This document shows, one piece after another, positions 17,908 through 26,862 of a stretch of 64,000 bases of DNA. The number at the start of each line of letters is the position of its first letter. Position 1 is the first letter of the stretch. Source of the stretch: Halorubrum depositum. GTDB taxonomy: Archaea; Halobacteriota; Halobacteria; Halobacteriales; Haloferacaceae. The position numbers and the translations under genes are program-made. The stretch covers positions 1 to 64,000 of the forward strand of contig NZ_VCNM01000003.1 in assembly GCF_007671725.1 (NCBI RefSeq), read 5' to 3'. The notes under the pieces were generated by a model, which saw nothing but the letters and a program-made list of their open reading frames with translations, was not told the DNA's origin and did no database searches.

Positions 17908-17923
17908 CGCCGCCGGACCCGCC

Positions 17924-18343
17924 TCACAGCCATAGGTCGAGGTCGGTCGTCGGGTCGTGCGACCGCTCCAGCGGCTCGTCGAACGCGCGCATGTGACACT
18001 CGCCCGCCCAGACGGTCCCCGAGTCGAGGTGGCCGGCGAGCGCCTGTCCGCTCGGCCGCGACAGCACGGCGTGGGTGTGCGCGAACACGTCGCCGTCGAG
18101 CAGCGAGACGTTCCCGACGCAGGCGGCGACCTCCAGCGGCTCGTCGAACGTCACCGACTGGTACTCGGTGTCCTCCTGGTCGTAGAACCAGACGTCCGCG
18201 TCCTGCACGGCGCCGAGCGCCGTGAACCAGCCCGCCTCGACGTCCTCCGCGCGGGCGAGGTCCTCGATCTCCTCGCGCCAGTCGGCGCCGGTCTCGAACC
18301 GAGCCACGTACTCCGCCGTCGTCTCGACTTCCCGGTGGTGCAT
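17924..18343 (-). CDS. PPC/DUF296-domain protein
   Basis: The 139-residue protein is a single PPC (plants and prokaryotes conserved, DUF296) domain, a trimeric fold with metal-binding His residues. Seen motifs are GWFTALGAVQDADVWFYD, GNVSLLDGDVFAHTHAVLSR with the His pair, and a late GTVWAGECHMRAFDEPL. Haloarchaeal members are often annotated as DNA-binding, but there is no AT-hook here and the biochemical role is unknown. It precedes polC by 16 bp and likely shares its promoter, suggested by the T-rich GCCTTTTTGCC about 28 bp upstream of the ATG. Confidence 0.85.
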   Translation of the reverse strand: MHHREVETTAEYVARFETGADWREEIEDLARAEDVEAGWFTALGAVQDADVWFYDQEDTEYQSVTFDEPLEVAACVGNVSLLDGDVFAHTHAVLSRPSGQALAGHLDSGTVWAGECHMRAFDEPLERSHDPTTDLDLWL

Positions 18344-18532
18344 AGGAACCGTCCACGGTGGCCGGGGGCAAAAAGGCTTCAGTCGCGGTGAGCGCGGCCG
18401 GCCTTGACAGAATTAATATAGCGATATCTAGTTTATTTACGGACGACGGCGCCACGGCGGAAGAGCGAGAGACGCGCCGCTACGGCGTCGGAATCGGGAT
18501 AAAACGGAGAATCGAGAGCTACCGGAGGCGGT
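18344..18532. other. Intergenic region with an AT-rich island
   Basis: Between the PPC and NifU-type genes, 18408-18442 is strikingly AT-rich (AGAATTAATATAGCGATATC then TAGTTTATTTACGG), unlike the surrounding 65-70% GC. It resembles one or two TATA elements. No ORF follows convincingly on either strand, so an unannotated small RNA is possible. The left part contains the promoter of the PPC-polC unit. Confidence 0.35.
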
Positions 18533-18910
18533 TCAGAACGGGGCCTGCGGGCCTTCGTCGTCGCCGCCGTCGTCGGTCGTCTCGCCGGGGAACGACGGCG
18601 ACATGCCGCCGCTGCTGGTGCCACCGAGGTCGCCGTCGGCGCCGGAGTCCATGCCGGTGTCGGCGTGGACCGTCTCGATCTCCGGGATCTCCTTGACCAT
18701 CCGGGACTTGATCGCCTGGATCGTCATCGGCGAGATCCCGCAGCCGGAGCAGGCGCCGCCGAGTTGGATCGTGACCTCGCCGTTCTCGCGGTCGAGGTGG
18801 CTGATGGCGGCGCTCCCGCCGTGCATCTGGATCTGCGGGAAGTTGCGCCGCAGGAAGTTCGTGATCCGCTCGCGGAGCTCGTTTTCCCCGTCGGCAGTGT
18901 CCGTGCTCAT
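18533..18910 (-). CDS. NifU-type Fe-S cluster scaffold protein
   Basis: The 125-residue protein has a NifU C-terminal domain: ELRERITNFLRRNFPQIQMHGG, then GEVTIQLGGACSGCGISPMT with the Cys-x2-Cys pair that holds a 4Fe-4S cluster, then IKSRMVKEIPEIETV. A Ser/Gly/Asp tail of about 40 residues is disordered. It would assemble or carry Fe-S clusters in the cytoplasm. ATG 18910 is preceded by a GGCATAAGCC TATA element about 25 bp upstream. The open frame continues to 19405 but that part overlaps the neighbouring gene and is not coding. Confidence 0.9.
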   Translation of the reverse strand: MSTDTADGENELRERITNFLRRNFPQIQMHGGSAAISHLDRENGEVTIQLGGACSGCGISPMTIQAIKSRMVKEIPEIETVHADTGMDSGADGDLGGTSSGGMSPSFPGETTDDGGDDEGPQAPF

Positions 18911-19005
18911 GCCAGCGAATTGGCGGTCGGCGGGCTTATGCCTTTGGTTCGACCGGACTCGAACCGCGAGAACCGACGTTTCGGACGACGAGCCGGTGGC
19001 GATCG

Positions 19006-19332
19006 CTACTCCGGCCGGTCGACCTGAAACGTCCGGTGGAGCTCCGTTTCGATCCGCTCGACGTACTCCTCGAGCGTCTCCTCGAACGTCTCGTCGTCGA
19101 CGAGGACGCCCTCCAGCCGATCGCGCGGGTTCTCGGGGAGCTCGACGCGGAACTCGCCGTCCTCGTAGAACGGCTCGGACTCGTTGAGGACCGTCTGGTC
19201 GATCCCGTGGATGAGCTGGGAGTCGCGACGCTCGTTCATGTGGTTGAACGCGTTCTTGTACGCGCGCTGGAGCTCCTGGAAGTAGTGGACGTACTTGTCC
19301 TCGAACTTCTCGGGGTCGAACTCGTCGGCCAT
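19006..19332 (-). CDS. Small haloarchaeal protein, possibly DUF5783
   Basis: The 108-residue acidic protein starts MADEFDPEKFEDKYVHYFQE and contains LQRAYKNAFNHMNERRDSQLIHGIDQTVLNES. The rest is predicted mainly alpha-helical. It has no Cys, signal peptide or membrane helix. I believe it matches a family restricted to halophilic archaea (DUF5783), but this is from memory. Function is unknown. It is spaced 95 bp upstream of the NifU-type gene, which has its own promoter. Confidence 0.75.
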   Translation of the reverse strand: MADEFDPEKFEDKYVHYFQELQRAYKNAFNHMNERRDSQLIHGIDQTVLNESEPFYEDGEFRVELPENPRDRLEGVLVDDETFEETLEEYVERIETELHRTFQVDRPE

Positions 19333-19992
19333 GTTCTGAGCGAGGATTCGACGGGGAAAAAGGCGCTCGATCGGCGTCCGAGTGGCTTAGATGGGCAGAC
19401 ACCACGACAGAGGCAGCGTGACGACCGTGTCCGGCGACTGCCCGGTAGGCTGATCGAGCCCGAATAAACCGTATTCAGCGATATCAAAATGACATTCGGT
19501 GCCAGACTGCAGTGCAGGAGAGGAGTCAGTTTTGACGGAATTGCCGTCGACTCGCGGTGACCCGCTCTAGTTACTACTCGATCTTGAGCTTCTGTGATTG
19601 AACGACGAGACGAGCGGACGAAACCGCGAGGTTTCCGTACTGCCGGTGGGCTGACGCTCCCAGGCGGTAGGCTCAGTAAAGGGCACCCGATCGGTCGTGC
19701 AGGACCGGCACCGGGGCAATGAGCGCGACGCACTCACCGTAAACACGAGTGGTAGTCCATTCGTCAGCGGGCCCTCTCCGGGAGTGTTCTGGGTGGTCTC
19801 ACTCTCGGGTCGCACTTCGGGCGCTGAGATGTTCGGTCGCGGACTCCCTTGATCGAGGTGGGCCGCAGTCGACGCGCTCGTGGGTCGGCTAAGTGGGTGG
19901 CCGCTCCGATTCGATAGCGGACGCTTAGGTCCCGAGTAATAACGTCTTCCGTCCTACTTCAGGGCATATTGCAACGGTTGCCCCCTTCGAAG
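19333..19992. other. 660-bp region without a clear gene
   Basis: GC content drops here and stop codons are frequent in all frames. The best open frame, 19567-19815 on the minus strand (82 codons, Ser/Arg-rich), has no initiation signals and no recognised family. The stretch may be a decayed insertion or old gene. The right end holds the promoter of the permuted binding-protein gene: GAGTAATAACGTC at 19936-19948 is the most TATA-like element. Confidence 0.4.
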
Positions 19993-21795
19993 ATGTCATC
20001 TCTCAAACTCAGTAGACGGTCGATTCTGGCGCTCGCCGGTGTCGGGCTGACGGGTGGGTGTACTCGGCGGGCCGAGACCGCAGCCTCCCGCGACGAACAG
20101 CGACCGCTCTCAGTACGAATCAAGACAGTTCCTGCCGACCGGGACGCGGCAGCGATGAAACTCGCGCGATACCTAGCGACGCAACTCCAACAGGTCGGGA
20201 TCGGTGCTACCGTCGTCCCAATGAGTCGCGAGCAACTCCGCCAGTCGGTCCTCACGAACCACGACTTCGAGATGTACGTCTACCGCCTCCCGCTCCGTCG
20301 AGACCCGGATTTTCTTCGTCCGGCCCTGCACTCCCGATTTGCACCCGACGGCGGGTGGCAGAATCCATTCGGGACCGAGGACCGACCGCTCGACAAACTA
20401 CTGAAGCGGCAGCGGACCGAACGCGGAACAGCTCGGACCTCGACGCTACGTGAGATCCAAACCCGCCTCGTCGGGGACCAGCCGTTCACCCCCATCGCAG
20501 TCCCGGACTCGACGTGGGCGAGTCGCCCTGATCGGGTCGAATGGCCCGGCAGAGTACCGCCGCACAGCGCCTTGTCGTACCTCTCGGCCCGAACGGTCGA
20601 CTCCGATTCGACCGCGACGACGTCGACGACGGCGACGTCGACTTCGGAAACCCGGCTTCGGATGGCGCTGACCGACGCGCGACCGACCGAGAACCTGAAC
20701 CCGTTATCCGCGTCGTTCCGGGCCGGCAGATCGATCGTTCGACTCGTCTACGATTCGCTCGGCCGGACGTACGACGGAGCCGTTCGGCCGTGGATGGCCT
20801 CGTCGTGGACGTGGCACGAGGGCGACTCTAACGCGCTGTCCGTCGACCTCCGCGAGGGCGTCGAGTGGCACGACGGGAGGTTGGTAACCGCATCCGACGT
20901 GGCGTTCACGTTCGACCTCCTCTCCGATACCGCTCTCGGGTCGCTCGACCGACCGGTCCCGTCGCCGCGGTACCGTGGCCGCACGTCGCTCGTCAACGAG
21001 ATCACCACGCAGTCGTCGCACGAGCTGACGCTCGAGTTTGGCGACGTGGACGAGTCGGTCGCCAAGCGCGCGTTGTCGGTCCCGATACTCCCGAAACACG
21101 TCTGGGAGCAGTACGCGCGCCGGACGAAAGCGGCCCGGATCGACGGTAGCGACCGCACGGAGGCACTCGAGCGGAAGAACCTCGATCCGGTCGGAAGCGG
21201 CCCGCTTCGGGTGACCGAGGCGGCCCCGGGAGAGTCGCTCTCGATGGAACCGTTCGAGTCGCACTTCCTCTCGACGGGGGGCGTCGGCGAGTCGCTCGTC
21301 GAGTTCGACGGCGGCTTCTCGTTCGACGCGCTGGAGTTCACCGTCCTCCCGTCCGGTGGAGCCGTCGTCGAACTGCTGTCGGATGGCACCCTCGACGCGT
21401 CGGCGAACTCGCTGTCCCCCGGAGCGGCGAAGAAGGCGAGGGAAGACGACGAACTCGCCGTGGAAACCGGAGAACCGCAGTGGTGCTATCACGTCGGCTA
21501 CAATCACCGAAGGCCGCCGTTCGACGATGCCGGGTTCAGACGGGCGGTCGCCCGACTCGTGGACCGGTCGTCCCTCGTTGACACGCTGTTCGACGGCGAG
21601 GCGACACGGGTCGTGTCTCCGCTCGGGACGACGCGGTACGCGCCCGAGGGCGACGAGTGGGACGACTCGCTCGCCGACGTCCGGTTCCTCGGCGAACCCG
21701 GAAGCGACTCTCTCGACGTCAAAAGAGCGAAGTCGACGTTCTGTGACGCCGGGTACACGTATTCGTCTGACGGCGAGCTGCTGATAGACGAATGA
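19993..21795 (+). CDS. Circularly permuted peptide-type ABC substrate-binding lipoprotein (SBP_bac_5)
   Basis: The 600-residue protein begins with a Tat-like signal (KLSRRSILALAGVGLTGGC) ending in a lipobox Cys. Residues about 35-205 match the C-terminal lobe of family-5 solute-binding proteins: a YLATQLQQVGIGATVV helix, the NHDFEMYVYRLPLRRDPDF strand, and TLREIQTRLVGDQPFTPI. A Ser/Thr linker follows (about 206-217). Residues about 218-600 match the N-terminal lobe and hinge: ENLNPLSA, VYDSLGR, LREGVEWHDGRLVTASDVAFTF, PILPKHVWE, PVGSGPLRV, then YNHRRPPFDDAGFRRAVARLVDR. The chain ends at DAGYTYSSDGELLIDE, where normal family members continue into what is here the N-terminus. No permease genes are adjacent; the PAP2 gene overlaps its stop. 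Confidence 0.85.
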   Translation: MSSLKLSRRSILALAGVGLTGGCTRRAETAASRDEQRPLSVRIKTVPADRDAAAMKLARYLATQLQQVGIGATVVPMSREQLRQSVLTNHDFEMYVYRLPLRRDPDFLRPALHSRFAPDGGWQNPFGTEDRPLDKLLKRQRTERGTARTSTLREIQTRLVGDQPFTPIAVPDSTWASRPDRVEWPGRVPPHSALSYLSARTVDSDSTATTSTTATSTSETRLRMALTDARPTENLNPLSASFRAGRSIVRLVYDSLGRTYDGAVRPWMASSWTWHEGDSNALSVDLREGVEWHDGRLVTASDVAFTFDLLSDTALGSLDRPVPSPRYRGRTSLVNEITTQSSHELTLEFGDVDESVAKRALSVPILPKHVWEQYARRTKAARIDGSDRTEALERKNLDPVGSGPLRVTEAAPGESLSMEPFESHFLSTGGVGESLVEFDGGFSFDALEFTVLPSGGAVVELLSDGTLDASANSLSPGAAKKAREDDELAVETGEPQWCYHVGYNHRRPPFDDAGFRRAVARLVDRSSLVDTLFDGEATRVVSPLGTTRYAPEGDEWDDSLADVRFLGEPGSDSLDVKRAKSTFCDAGYTYSSDGELLIDE

Positions 21796-22604
21796 ACGCC
21801 TCGCCCCTGCTGTCGATACTGGGAGCGGTCCTCAGTGGAGCGGCGCTCGCGCTCCTCGGTGCGACGCTCATCGTCGTCGGTCCGACTCGGCTTCGGCTCA
21901 GCGTCGGCACCGTCCGTGAGCGCGTTCGAGACGCCGCGCCGTACCTCGGGTTGCTCGCCGTGGTACTCGTCGTAAACAAGGTCGCTCGTGACGTCGGTCC
22001 GGCGGTCTCGTGGGCCATCGGGTGGAACGTGACCGGCCTCATCTACGCTATCGAGGGCGACTTCGTCGAACACGTCCAGTCGCTGGCGACGCCCACGCTC
22101 ACTGCCGTCTTCTCGACGGTGTACCTCTCCGGCTACGTCTTCCTGCTCTCGTTCCCGTTCGTGGCCTACCTCTTCTCGGACGACCGGCGACCGCTGAAAC
22201 TCACCGCGGTGGCGTACGCGGCGAACTACGTGATCGGGCTGACCTGCTACATCCTTTTCATCTCGTACGGGCCGCGAAACCTCCTCCCGGAGCACGTCGA
22301 CTCGCTCCTCTACGCGACGTACCCGCAGACGCAGATCCTCACCGGCGAGGTGAACGTGAACACGAACGTCTTCCCCTCGCTCCACACCTCGCTGTCGGTG
22401 ACGACGGCCATCGTTGCCCTGCGGACGCGGAGGACGTATCCCGTGTGGGCGGTCGTCGCCCCGATCATCGCGGCCATGGTCGCCTTCGCGACGATGTATC
22501 TCGGAATCCACTGGGCCGTCGACGTCGCCGCCGGGTGCGTCCTCGGCGCCGTGAGCGTCGCCGTCGGAGACCGGCTCATCGACCGCCGCACGAACGGGAC
22601 ATAA
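21792..22604 (+). CDS. PAP2-superfamily membrane phosphatase/transferase
   Basis: The 270-residue protein has six or so membrane helices. The PAP2 active-site motifs are present: GPRNLLP, FPSLHTSLS (in place of PSGH), and LGIHWAVDVAAG, in which the His and Asp are the catalytic pair. The PSLH-T form is typical of Aur1/inositolphosphotransferase-like and archaeal PAP2 enzymes acting on phospholipids or polyprenyl pyrophosphate. Its ATG overlaps the stop of the permuted binding-protein gene (ATGA), so the two are translationally coupled. The pairing suggests both act at the outer face of the membrane, but the substrate is unknown. Confidence 0.85.
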   Translation: MNASPLLSILGAVLSGAALALLGATLIVVGPTRLRLSVGTVRERVRDAAPYLGLLAVVLVVNKVARDVGPAVSWAIGWNVTGLIYAIEGDFVEHVQSLATPTLTAVFSTVYLSGYVFLLSFPFVAYLFSDDRRPLKLTAVAYAANYVIGLTCYILFISYGPRNLLPEHVDSLLYATYPQTQILTGEVNVNTNVFPSLHTSLSVTTAIVALRTRRTYPVWAVVAPIIAAMVAFATMYLGIHWAVDVAAGCVLGAVSVAVGDRLIDRRTNGT

Positions 22605-22777
22605 CCACCAGTGACCGGGGCGGTCCGTCCTCGTCGCCGTTCGTTCTCACCGTCCGCCCCGTACCGACGTACCGGCCGGTGGTCCGAGAGGCCGTCGAGC
22701 GCGTCTCCACTGCGAGATCGTCCCGCGCTTCCGGGGCATCCCAAACATAGTTGGTGGAAGACCCAACACCGTGAAGA

Positions 22778-22788
22778 CGGTATTACCG
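22778..22788 (+). promoter_or_regulatory. Palindrome just before an HTH-protein start
   Basis: CGGTA-T-TACCG is a perfect 11-bp palindrome ending 2 bp before ATG 22791. It could be an autoregulatory operator. A looser pair, GTTGG...CCAAC, lies just upstream (22750-22766). Confidence 0.35.
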
Positions 22789-22790
22789 AT

Positions 22791-23339
22791 ATGCCGAAAC
22801 GAACCGACGACGAAGCTCATTCGTCCCTCCTCTACCCCGATCGGATCGAGGATGAGTCTTCATCCAATCAACGGTCGTCACCGCGTACGCCGGTTCTCTC
22901 GACGCTCAAGCGTGCGCTCACCGCCGTCGTGCTCTCCCTCTGGACGGTCGTCGAAACGAACGCTGCAGCGACACGGTCCGCCGGCGCGGAGTTCCGCAGG
23001 TCGTCCGCCGCTCTCGGTACGCAGTCGGACGAGCGGTCTGCGGTGGCCGCCGGCTCGGGCTCCGGTCGAACGAGTGTCGAATCCCGCGTCTCCGCGACGG
23101 ACGCCGACCATCCGCTGGTGGGTGTCGACCCCGAACTCCTCAATCCCGAGCGCCGCACCCTCCAAGTCCTCATCGTCGAAGGCGGCGTGGTCGAACAGTC
23201 GGCGTTGGTCGAACGCACCCGCTGGACGGACTCGACGATCAGTCGAACCCTCTGTCGGATGGAGACTCAGGGGCGGATCGAGCGACGACGAGAGGGAACC
23301 GGGAAGCTCGTTCTCCTGCCGCAGAACCGGGAGAACTGA
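22791..23339 (+). CDS. MarR-like winged-helix protein (DUF7343 type)
   Basis: The 182-residue protein has a disordered N-terminus and a modestly hydrophobic stretch (ALTAVVLSLWTVVETNAA, about residues 42-60) that might be a membrane helix or only an amphipathic one. After a Ser/Ala-rich linker comes a C-terminal winged helix (ERRTLQVLIVEGGVVEQSAL to GRIERRREGTGKLVLLP, about residues 120-178). The same wHTH type occurs at the C-terminus of the membrane regulator at 31430-32755. ATG 22791 is directly preceded by an 11-bp palindrome. Targets are unknown; nearby candidates are the SBP-PAP2 pair or the glycan locus. Confidence 0.65.
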   Translation: MPKRTDDEAHSSLLYPDRIEDESSSNQRSSPRTPVLSTLKRALTAVVLSLWTVVETNAAATRSAGAEFRRSSAALGTQSDERSAVAAGSGSGRTSVESRVSATDADHPLVGVDPELLNPERRTLQVLIVEGGVVEQSALVERTRWTDSTISRTLCRMETQGRIERRREGTGKLVLLPQNREN

Positions 23340-23511
23340 CCGACCTCCGACACGCCACGTCGCCGTTGAGGGGCGATTCGATCCCAAATCAATTAGGTTC
23401 CTTCGAGAAATGGACGCGTATCAGTATTTGCGCTGCTCGTTTCGGGACTGACCTCGATACGCGTTGCGGGTACGCGTCGGGGGACAGCGACCGGGGGTAA
23501 CAGAGACACCG

Positions 23512-26500
23512 ATGACATCTCAGACAACTGTTCCACAGGATTCGAAGGAAACGGTCCTCGGACGAATGACGGACGCGGTCTTCGCGCTTGACGACCGATG
23601 GCGGTTCACGCATCTCAACGATCGCGCGGAGGAGGTGCTGGACGCCGAGGAGGAAAACCTCCTCGGCGAGGCGGTGTGGGACGAGTTCCCAGAGGCCCGC
23701 AACACGACGTTCTACCGGGAGTACCGCCGAGCGGTCGAAGCGCAGGAACCCGTCTCGTTCGAGGAGTACTTCGAGCCGTTGGAGGCGTGGTTCTCCGTCC
23801 GGGCGTATCCCTCGGAGTCCGGCCTCACCGTCTACTTCCGTGACGTGACCGACGAGCACGACCGGCGAGCCGAACTCGAACGCGAACGCGCGCGGCTCGC
23901 GGTTCGCGAGCGGTTCGACGACGTCCTCACCGACGTGTCGAAACTGGGAACGAACGCGCCGAGCCTCGCCGACTTCCAGAGCCGACTGACCGATCGCTTC
24001 CACCGTGTCGACGGGATCCGCGCCGTTCGGATCGACGAGGTCGAAACCGGGGAGCCCGCGGCGGACCGACAGGACGGCGTCGGGAACCTCGAGTTCGGTC
24101 CGGAGCTCCCGGGCGGGTTCGTCGACGCCGTCGACCGCCGCGACGTCACGCGGGTGTCGACCGCACAGACGAACGCGGAGTGGTCGGATATCGCCGGTGA
24201 CGAGTTAGTGTTCGTTCCGCTCGTCACCGGGAGCCAGTTCTACGGCGTCGCGACGTTCTCCGTCGAGGAGCGTCTCGGCTCGTACGCGTGCGAGTCGTTG
24301 TTCGGTCACGTGGCCGAGACGATCGGGTGCGCCGTCGAGAACCTGTTCCGGCGTGAAAAGTGGCGATCGGTCGCCCACACCCTCGAACAGGTCGACGCGG
24401 GAGCGTACGTCGTCGATGCCGACGACGACATCGTGTGGGTGAACGACTCGTTCGCCGAGTACGTCGGCATCGACCCCGTCGACATCGTCGGCAGCGACAA
24501 CGAGCTGTTCGTCGAACACCGTCTCGCGTCGGTGCTCGCCGACGCCGAGCAGTTCACGCGGCGTCTCTCGGGCGCCAGGTCGACGAGCGACGACCGACCG
24601 GAGGACCGTACCGCCCGGGTCACCGAGAGTTACGACCGGGAGGAACGGGTGCTCGAACACGAGGCGGAACCGGTCGAGGTCGGCAGGTTCGAGGGCGGAA
24701 CCGCTCACGTCTTCGAGGACGTCACCGAAGAGGCGGCCGCGGAGCGATCGTTGGCCGAGACCGAATGGATCCGCGAGTCGCTCCTCGAGAGCTTCCCGGG
24801 GATGGCGTATCGGTGCCGAGACGACAGCGAATGGGAGATGGACTTCGTCGCCGGGACCGTCGAGTCGCTCACTGGGTACGGCGCCGGAGAGATCCAGTCG
24901 ACCGTTTCGTGGGGCGACACGGTCGTGGACCCGCGAGACCGACGGAACGCCTGGGAGTCGATCCGATCGCAACTCGAAGACGGCGACACGTTCGAGGTGA
25001 ACTACCGGATCGCCCGCCGCGACGGCACGACCCGATGGGTCTGGGAGCGCGGGCGCCGCGTCGAGACGCGAGACGGGACGCGTCTCGCCGGGTTCGTCAG
25101 TGACGTGACGGAGAAGCGAAACACGGAGGACCGCCTCAAGTGGGAGGAAGGCCGGTTCCAGTCGCTCGTCGAGCACGTCTCCGGATACGCCATCTTCACC
25201 GTGAACCGCGAGGGGCGCATCGAAAGCTGGAACGACGGTGCGGAGGCCATCACCGGATACGATGCGGACGAAGCGACCGGAAGACACCTCTCGTCGTTCG
25301 CCCCTGCCGATAGGGACGACAGCTGCCTCTCCGAGTCACACCTGACCGAAGCGTCCCTCTCCGGCGAGTCGTACGACGAGGGGTGGGTACAGACCAGCGA
25401 CGGCCGCCCGTTTTGGGGCCGCGTGGTCCTTCGGGCGATCACCGACGAGGACGGCGGTGACGTGTACGGGTTCGTTGCAGTCATCCGGGACATGACCGAG
25501 CAGCGGGAGCGACGGCGTGAGCTCGAACACCAGCGCGACGAACTCGTCACGCTGAACCGAATCAACGCCGTCGTTCGCGACATCGACCGGGCGCTCGTTC
25601 AGGCGCGGAGTCGCGAGGAGATCCGTACCGCGATCTGTGAGCGACTCGCGGACGACGAGCGGTACGAACTGGCGTGGATCGGCGAGAGCGACCACGCCCG
25701 CAACGTGGTCACTCCCATCGAGTGGGCCGGAGACGAGACGGAGTACGTGGACGGCCTCGACGTGAGGATCGACGGCGAGCGCGGGGGCGGCCCGGTCGGA
25801 CGGTCACTCGAGTCCGGGACCATCTCGGTCGTCCAGCGGATCGCCGACAACCCGGCGTTCGGCCCGTGGCGCGAGGACGCGCTCGAAAACGGGTTCGAAT
25901 CGAGCGCGTCGATCCCCATCGAGTACGGCGGCGTCCCCTACGGCGTCCTCTGCGTCTACAGCGGCGAGGCCGGGGCGTTCGACGAGCGCGAAAAGCGACT
26001 GCTCGCCGAACTCGGAGAGATGGTCGGATACGCCCTCAACGCCGTCGACCGGAAGCAGGCGCTCGTCGAAGAGTCGATGACCGAGATATCGATGGAGCTG
26101 ACCGAGAGCCTCTCGGATTTCACCGACCTCACGCACGGCACTGACGGCCGCGTGACGCTCACCAGTTCGGTCGAGACGGGCGACGGGGCGTTCCGGCAGT
26201 ACATTCGAACGGACGGCATCGACCCCAACGACGTCGCCGAGGTCCTGGAGGAGAACGAGCGGGTCCGTTCCGTCGAGGTCCTCAGCGACCACGCGGCGAA
26301 CGGGTCGCTCGCGATCAGTACGGACACCGCTCCCCTCATGCAGACCGTCGCCGTCTACGGCGGTCGCGTCGGCGAGGTCGTCGCCGAGGGCGATACGGTC
26401 TCCATCGACGCTCGGTTCCCCACGGAAACGAACATCCGTTCAGTCATCGAGCGGTTCCGCGAGCTGTACCCGGACCTCGAAGTGATCGCTAAGCGCCCCG

Positions 26501-26736
26501 TCTCGCCGGAGGACGAGGCGGAGCGTCTCGCGACGCTGGTCGCAGACGAACTGACTGGTCGGCAGGCCGAGGTGCTGGAGACGGCGTATCAGGCCGGCTA
26601 CTACGAGTGGCCGCGCGATACGGACGGGACGGAGCTCTCGAACCAACTGAACGTGTCGGCGGCAACGCTGTCTCAACACCTTCGCACCGCACACGACAAA
26701 GTCGTCGGGAGCATCGTCAAACAGCGACTGGAGTGA
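23512..26736 (+). CDS. Multi-PAS/GAF sensor with bacterio-opsin-activator output (Bat-like)
   Basis: At 1074 residues this is a large cytosolic one-component regulator. The order read from sequence is: PAS about 1-105, GAF about 120-275, PAS about 290-400, PAS about 420-540, PAS about 550-665, GAF about 690-855, bacterio-opsin-activator domain about 855-975, and a C-terminal HTH_10 (LTGRQAEVLETAYQAGYYEWPR, then LNVSAATLSQHLRTAHDKVV). ATG 23512 starts MTSQTTVPQDSKET; codons upstream are weakly open but unsupported. There is no histidine kinase domain. Such proteins integrate light, redox or small-molecule signals. No opsin gene is in the window, so its target is open. Confidence 0.88.
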   Translation: MTSQTTVPQDSKETVLGRMTDAVFALDDRWRFTHLNDRAEEVLDAEEENLLGEAVWDEFPEARNTTFYREYRRAVEAQEPVSFEEYFEPLEAWFSVRAYPSESGLTVYFRDVTDEHDRRAELERERARLAVRERFDDVLTDVSKLGTNAPSLADFQSRLTDRFHRVDGIRAVRIDEVETGEPAADRQDGVGNLEFGPELPGGFVDAVDRRDVTRVSTAQTNAEWSDIAGDELVFVPLVTGSQFYGVATFSVEERLGSYACESLFGHVAETIGCAVENLFRREKWRSVAHTLEQVDAGAYVVDADDDIVWVNDSFAEYVGIDPVDIVGSDNELFVEHRLASVLADAEQFTRRLSGARSTSDDRPEDRTARVTESYDREERVLEHEAEPVEVGRFEGGTAHVFEDVTEEAAAERSLAETEWIRESLLESFPGMAYRCRDDSEWEMDFVAGTVESLTGYGAGEIQSTVSWGDTVVDPRDRRNAWESIRSQLEDGDTFEVNYRIARRDGTTRWVWERGRRVETRDGTRLAGFVSDVTEKRNTEDRLKWEEGRFQSLVEHVSGYAIFTVNREGRIESWNDGAEAITGYDADEATGRHLSSFAPADRDDSCLSESHLTEASLSGESYDEGWVQTSDGRPFWGRVVLRAITDEDGGDVYGFVAVIRDMTEQRERRRELEHQRDELVTLNRINAVVRDIDRALVQARSREEIRTAICERLADDERYELAWIGESDHARNVVTPIEWAGDETEYVDGLDVRIDGERGGGPVGRSLESGTISVVQRIADNPAFGPWREDALENGFESSASIPIEYGGVPYGVLCVYSGEAGAFDEREKRLLAELGEMVGYALNAVDRKQALVEESMTEISMELTESLSDFTDLTHGTDGRVTLTSSVETGDGAFRQYIRTDGIDPNDVAEVLEENERVRSVEVLSDHAANGSLAISTDTAPLMQTVAVYGGRVGEVVAEGDTVSIDARFPTETNIRSVIERFRELYPDLEVIAKRPVSPEDEAERLATLVADELTGRQAEVLETAYQAGYYEWPRDTDGTELSNQLNVSAATLSQHLRTAHDKVVGSIVKQRLE

Positions 26737-26862
26737 CGGCGGACACCGCCGCGAGCGCGAGAGCGTGGTCCGGGTCGGTGACGGAGGCAGACCGCGACCG
26801 AACTGATACCGGGACTCGCGTTCGCTCCCCGGGCGCAGCGTTCGTGGCTGTGACCGATCCGG

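Noticed and set aside
19567-19815. 82-codon Ser/Arg-rich frame in the gap before the permuted binding protein
   Set aside because: No promoter, no family recognised and random-like composition. It may be a remnant of something but cannot be supported as a gene.
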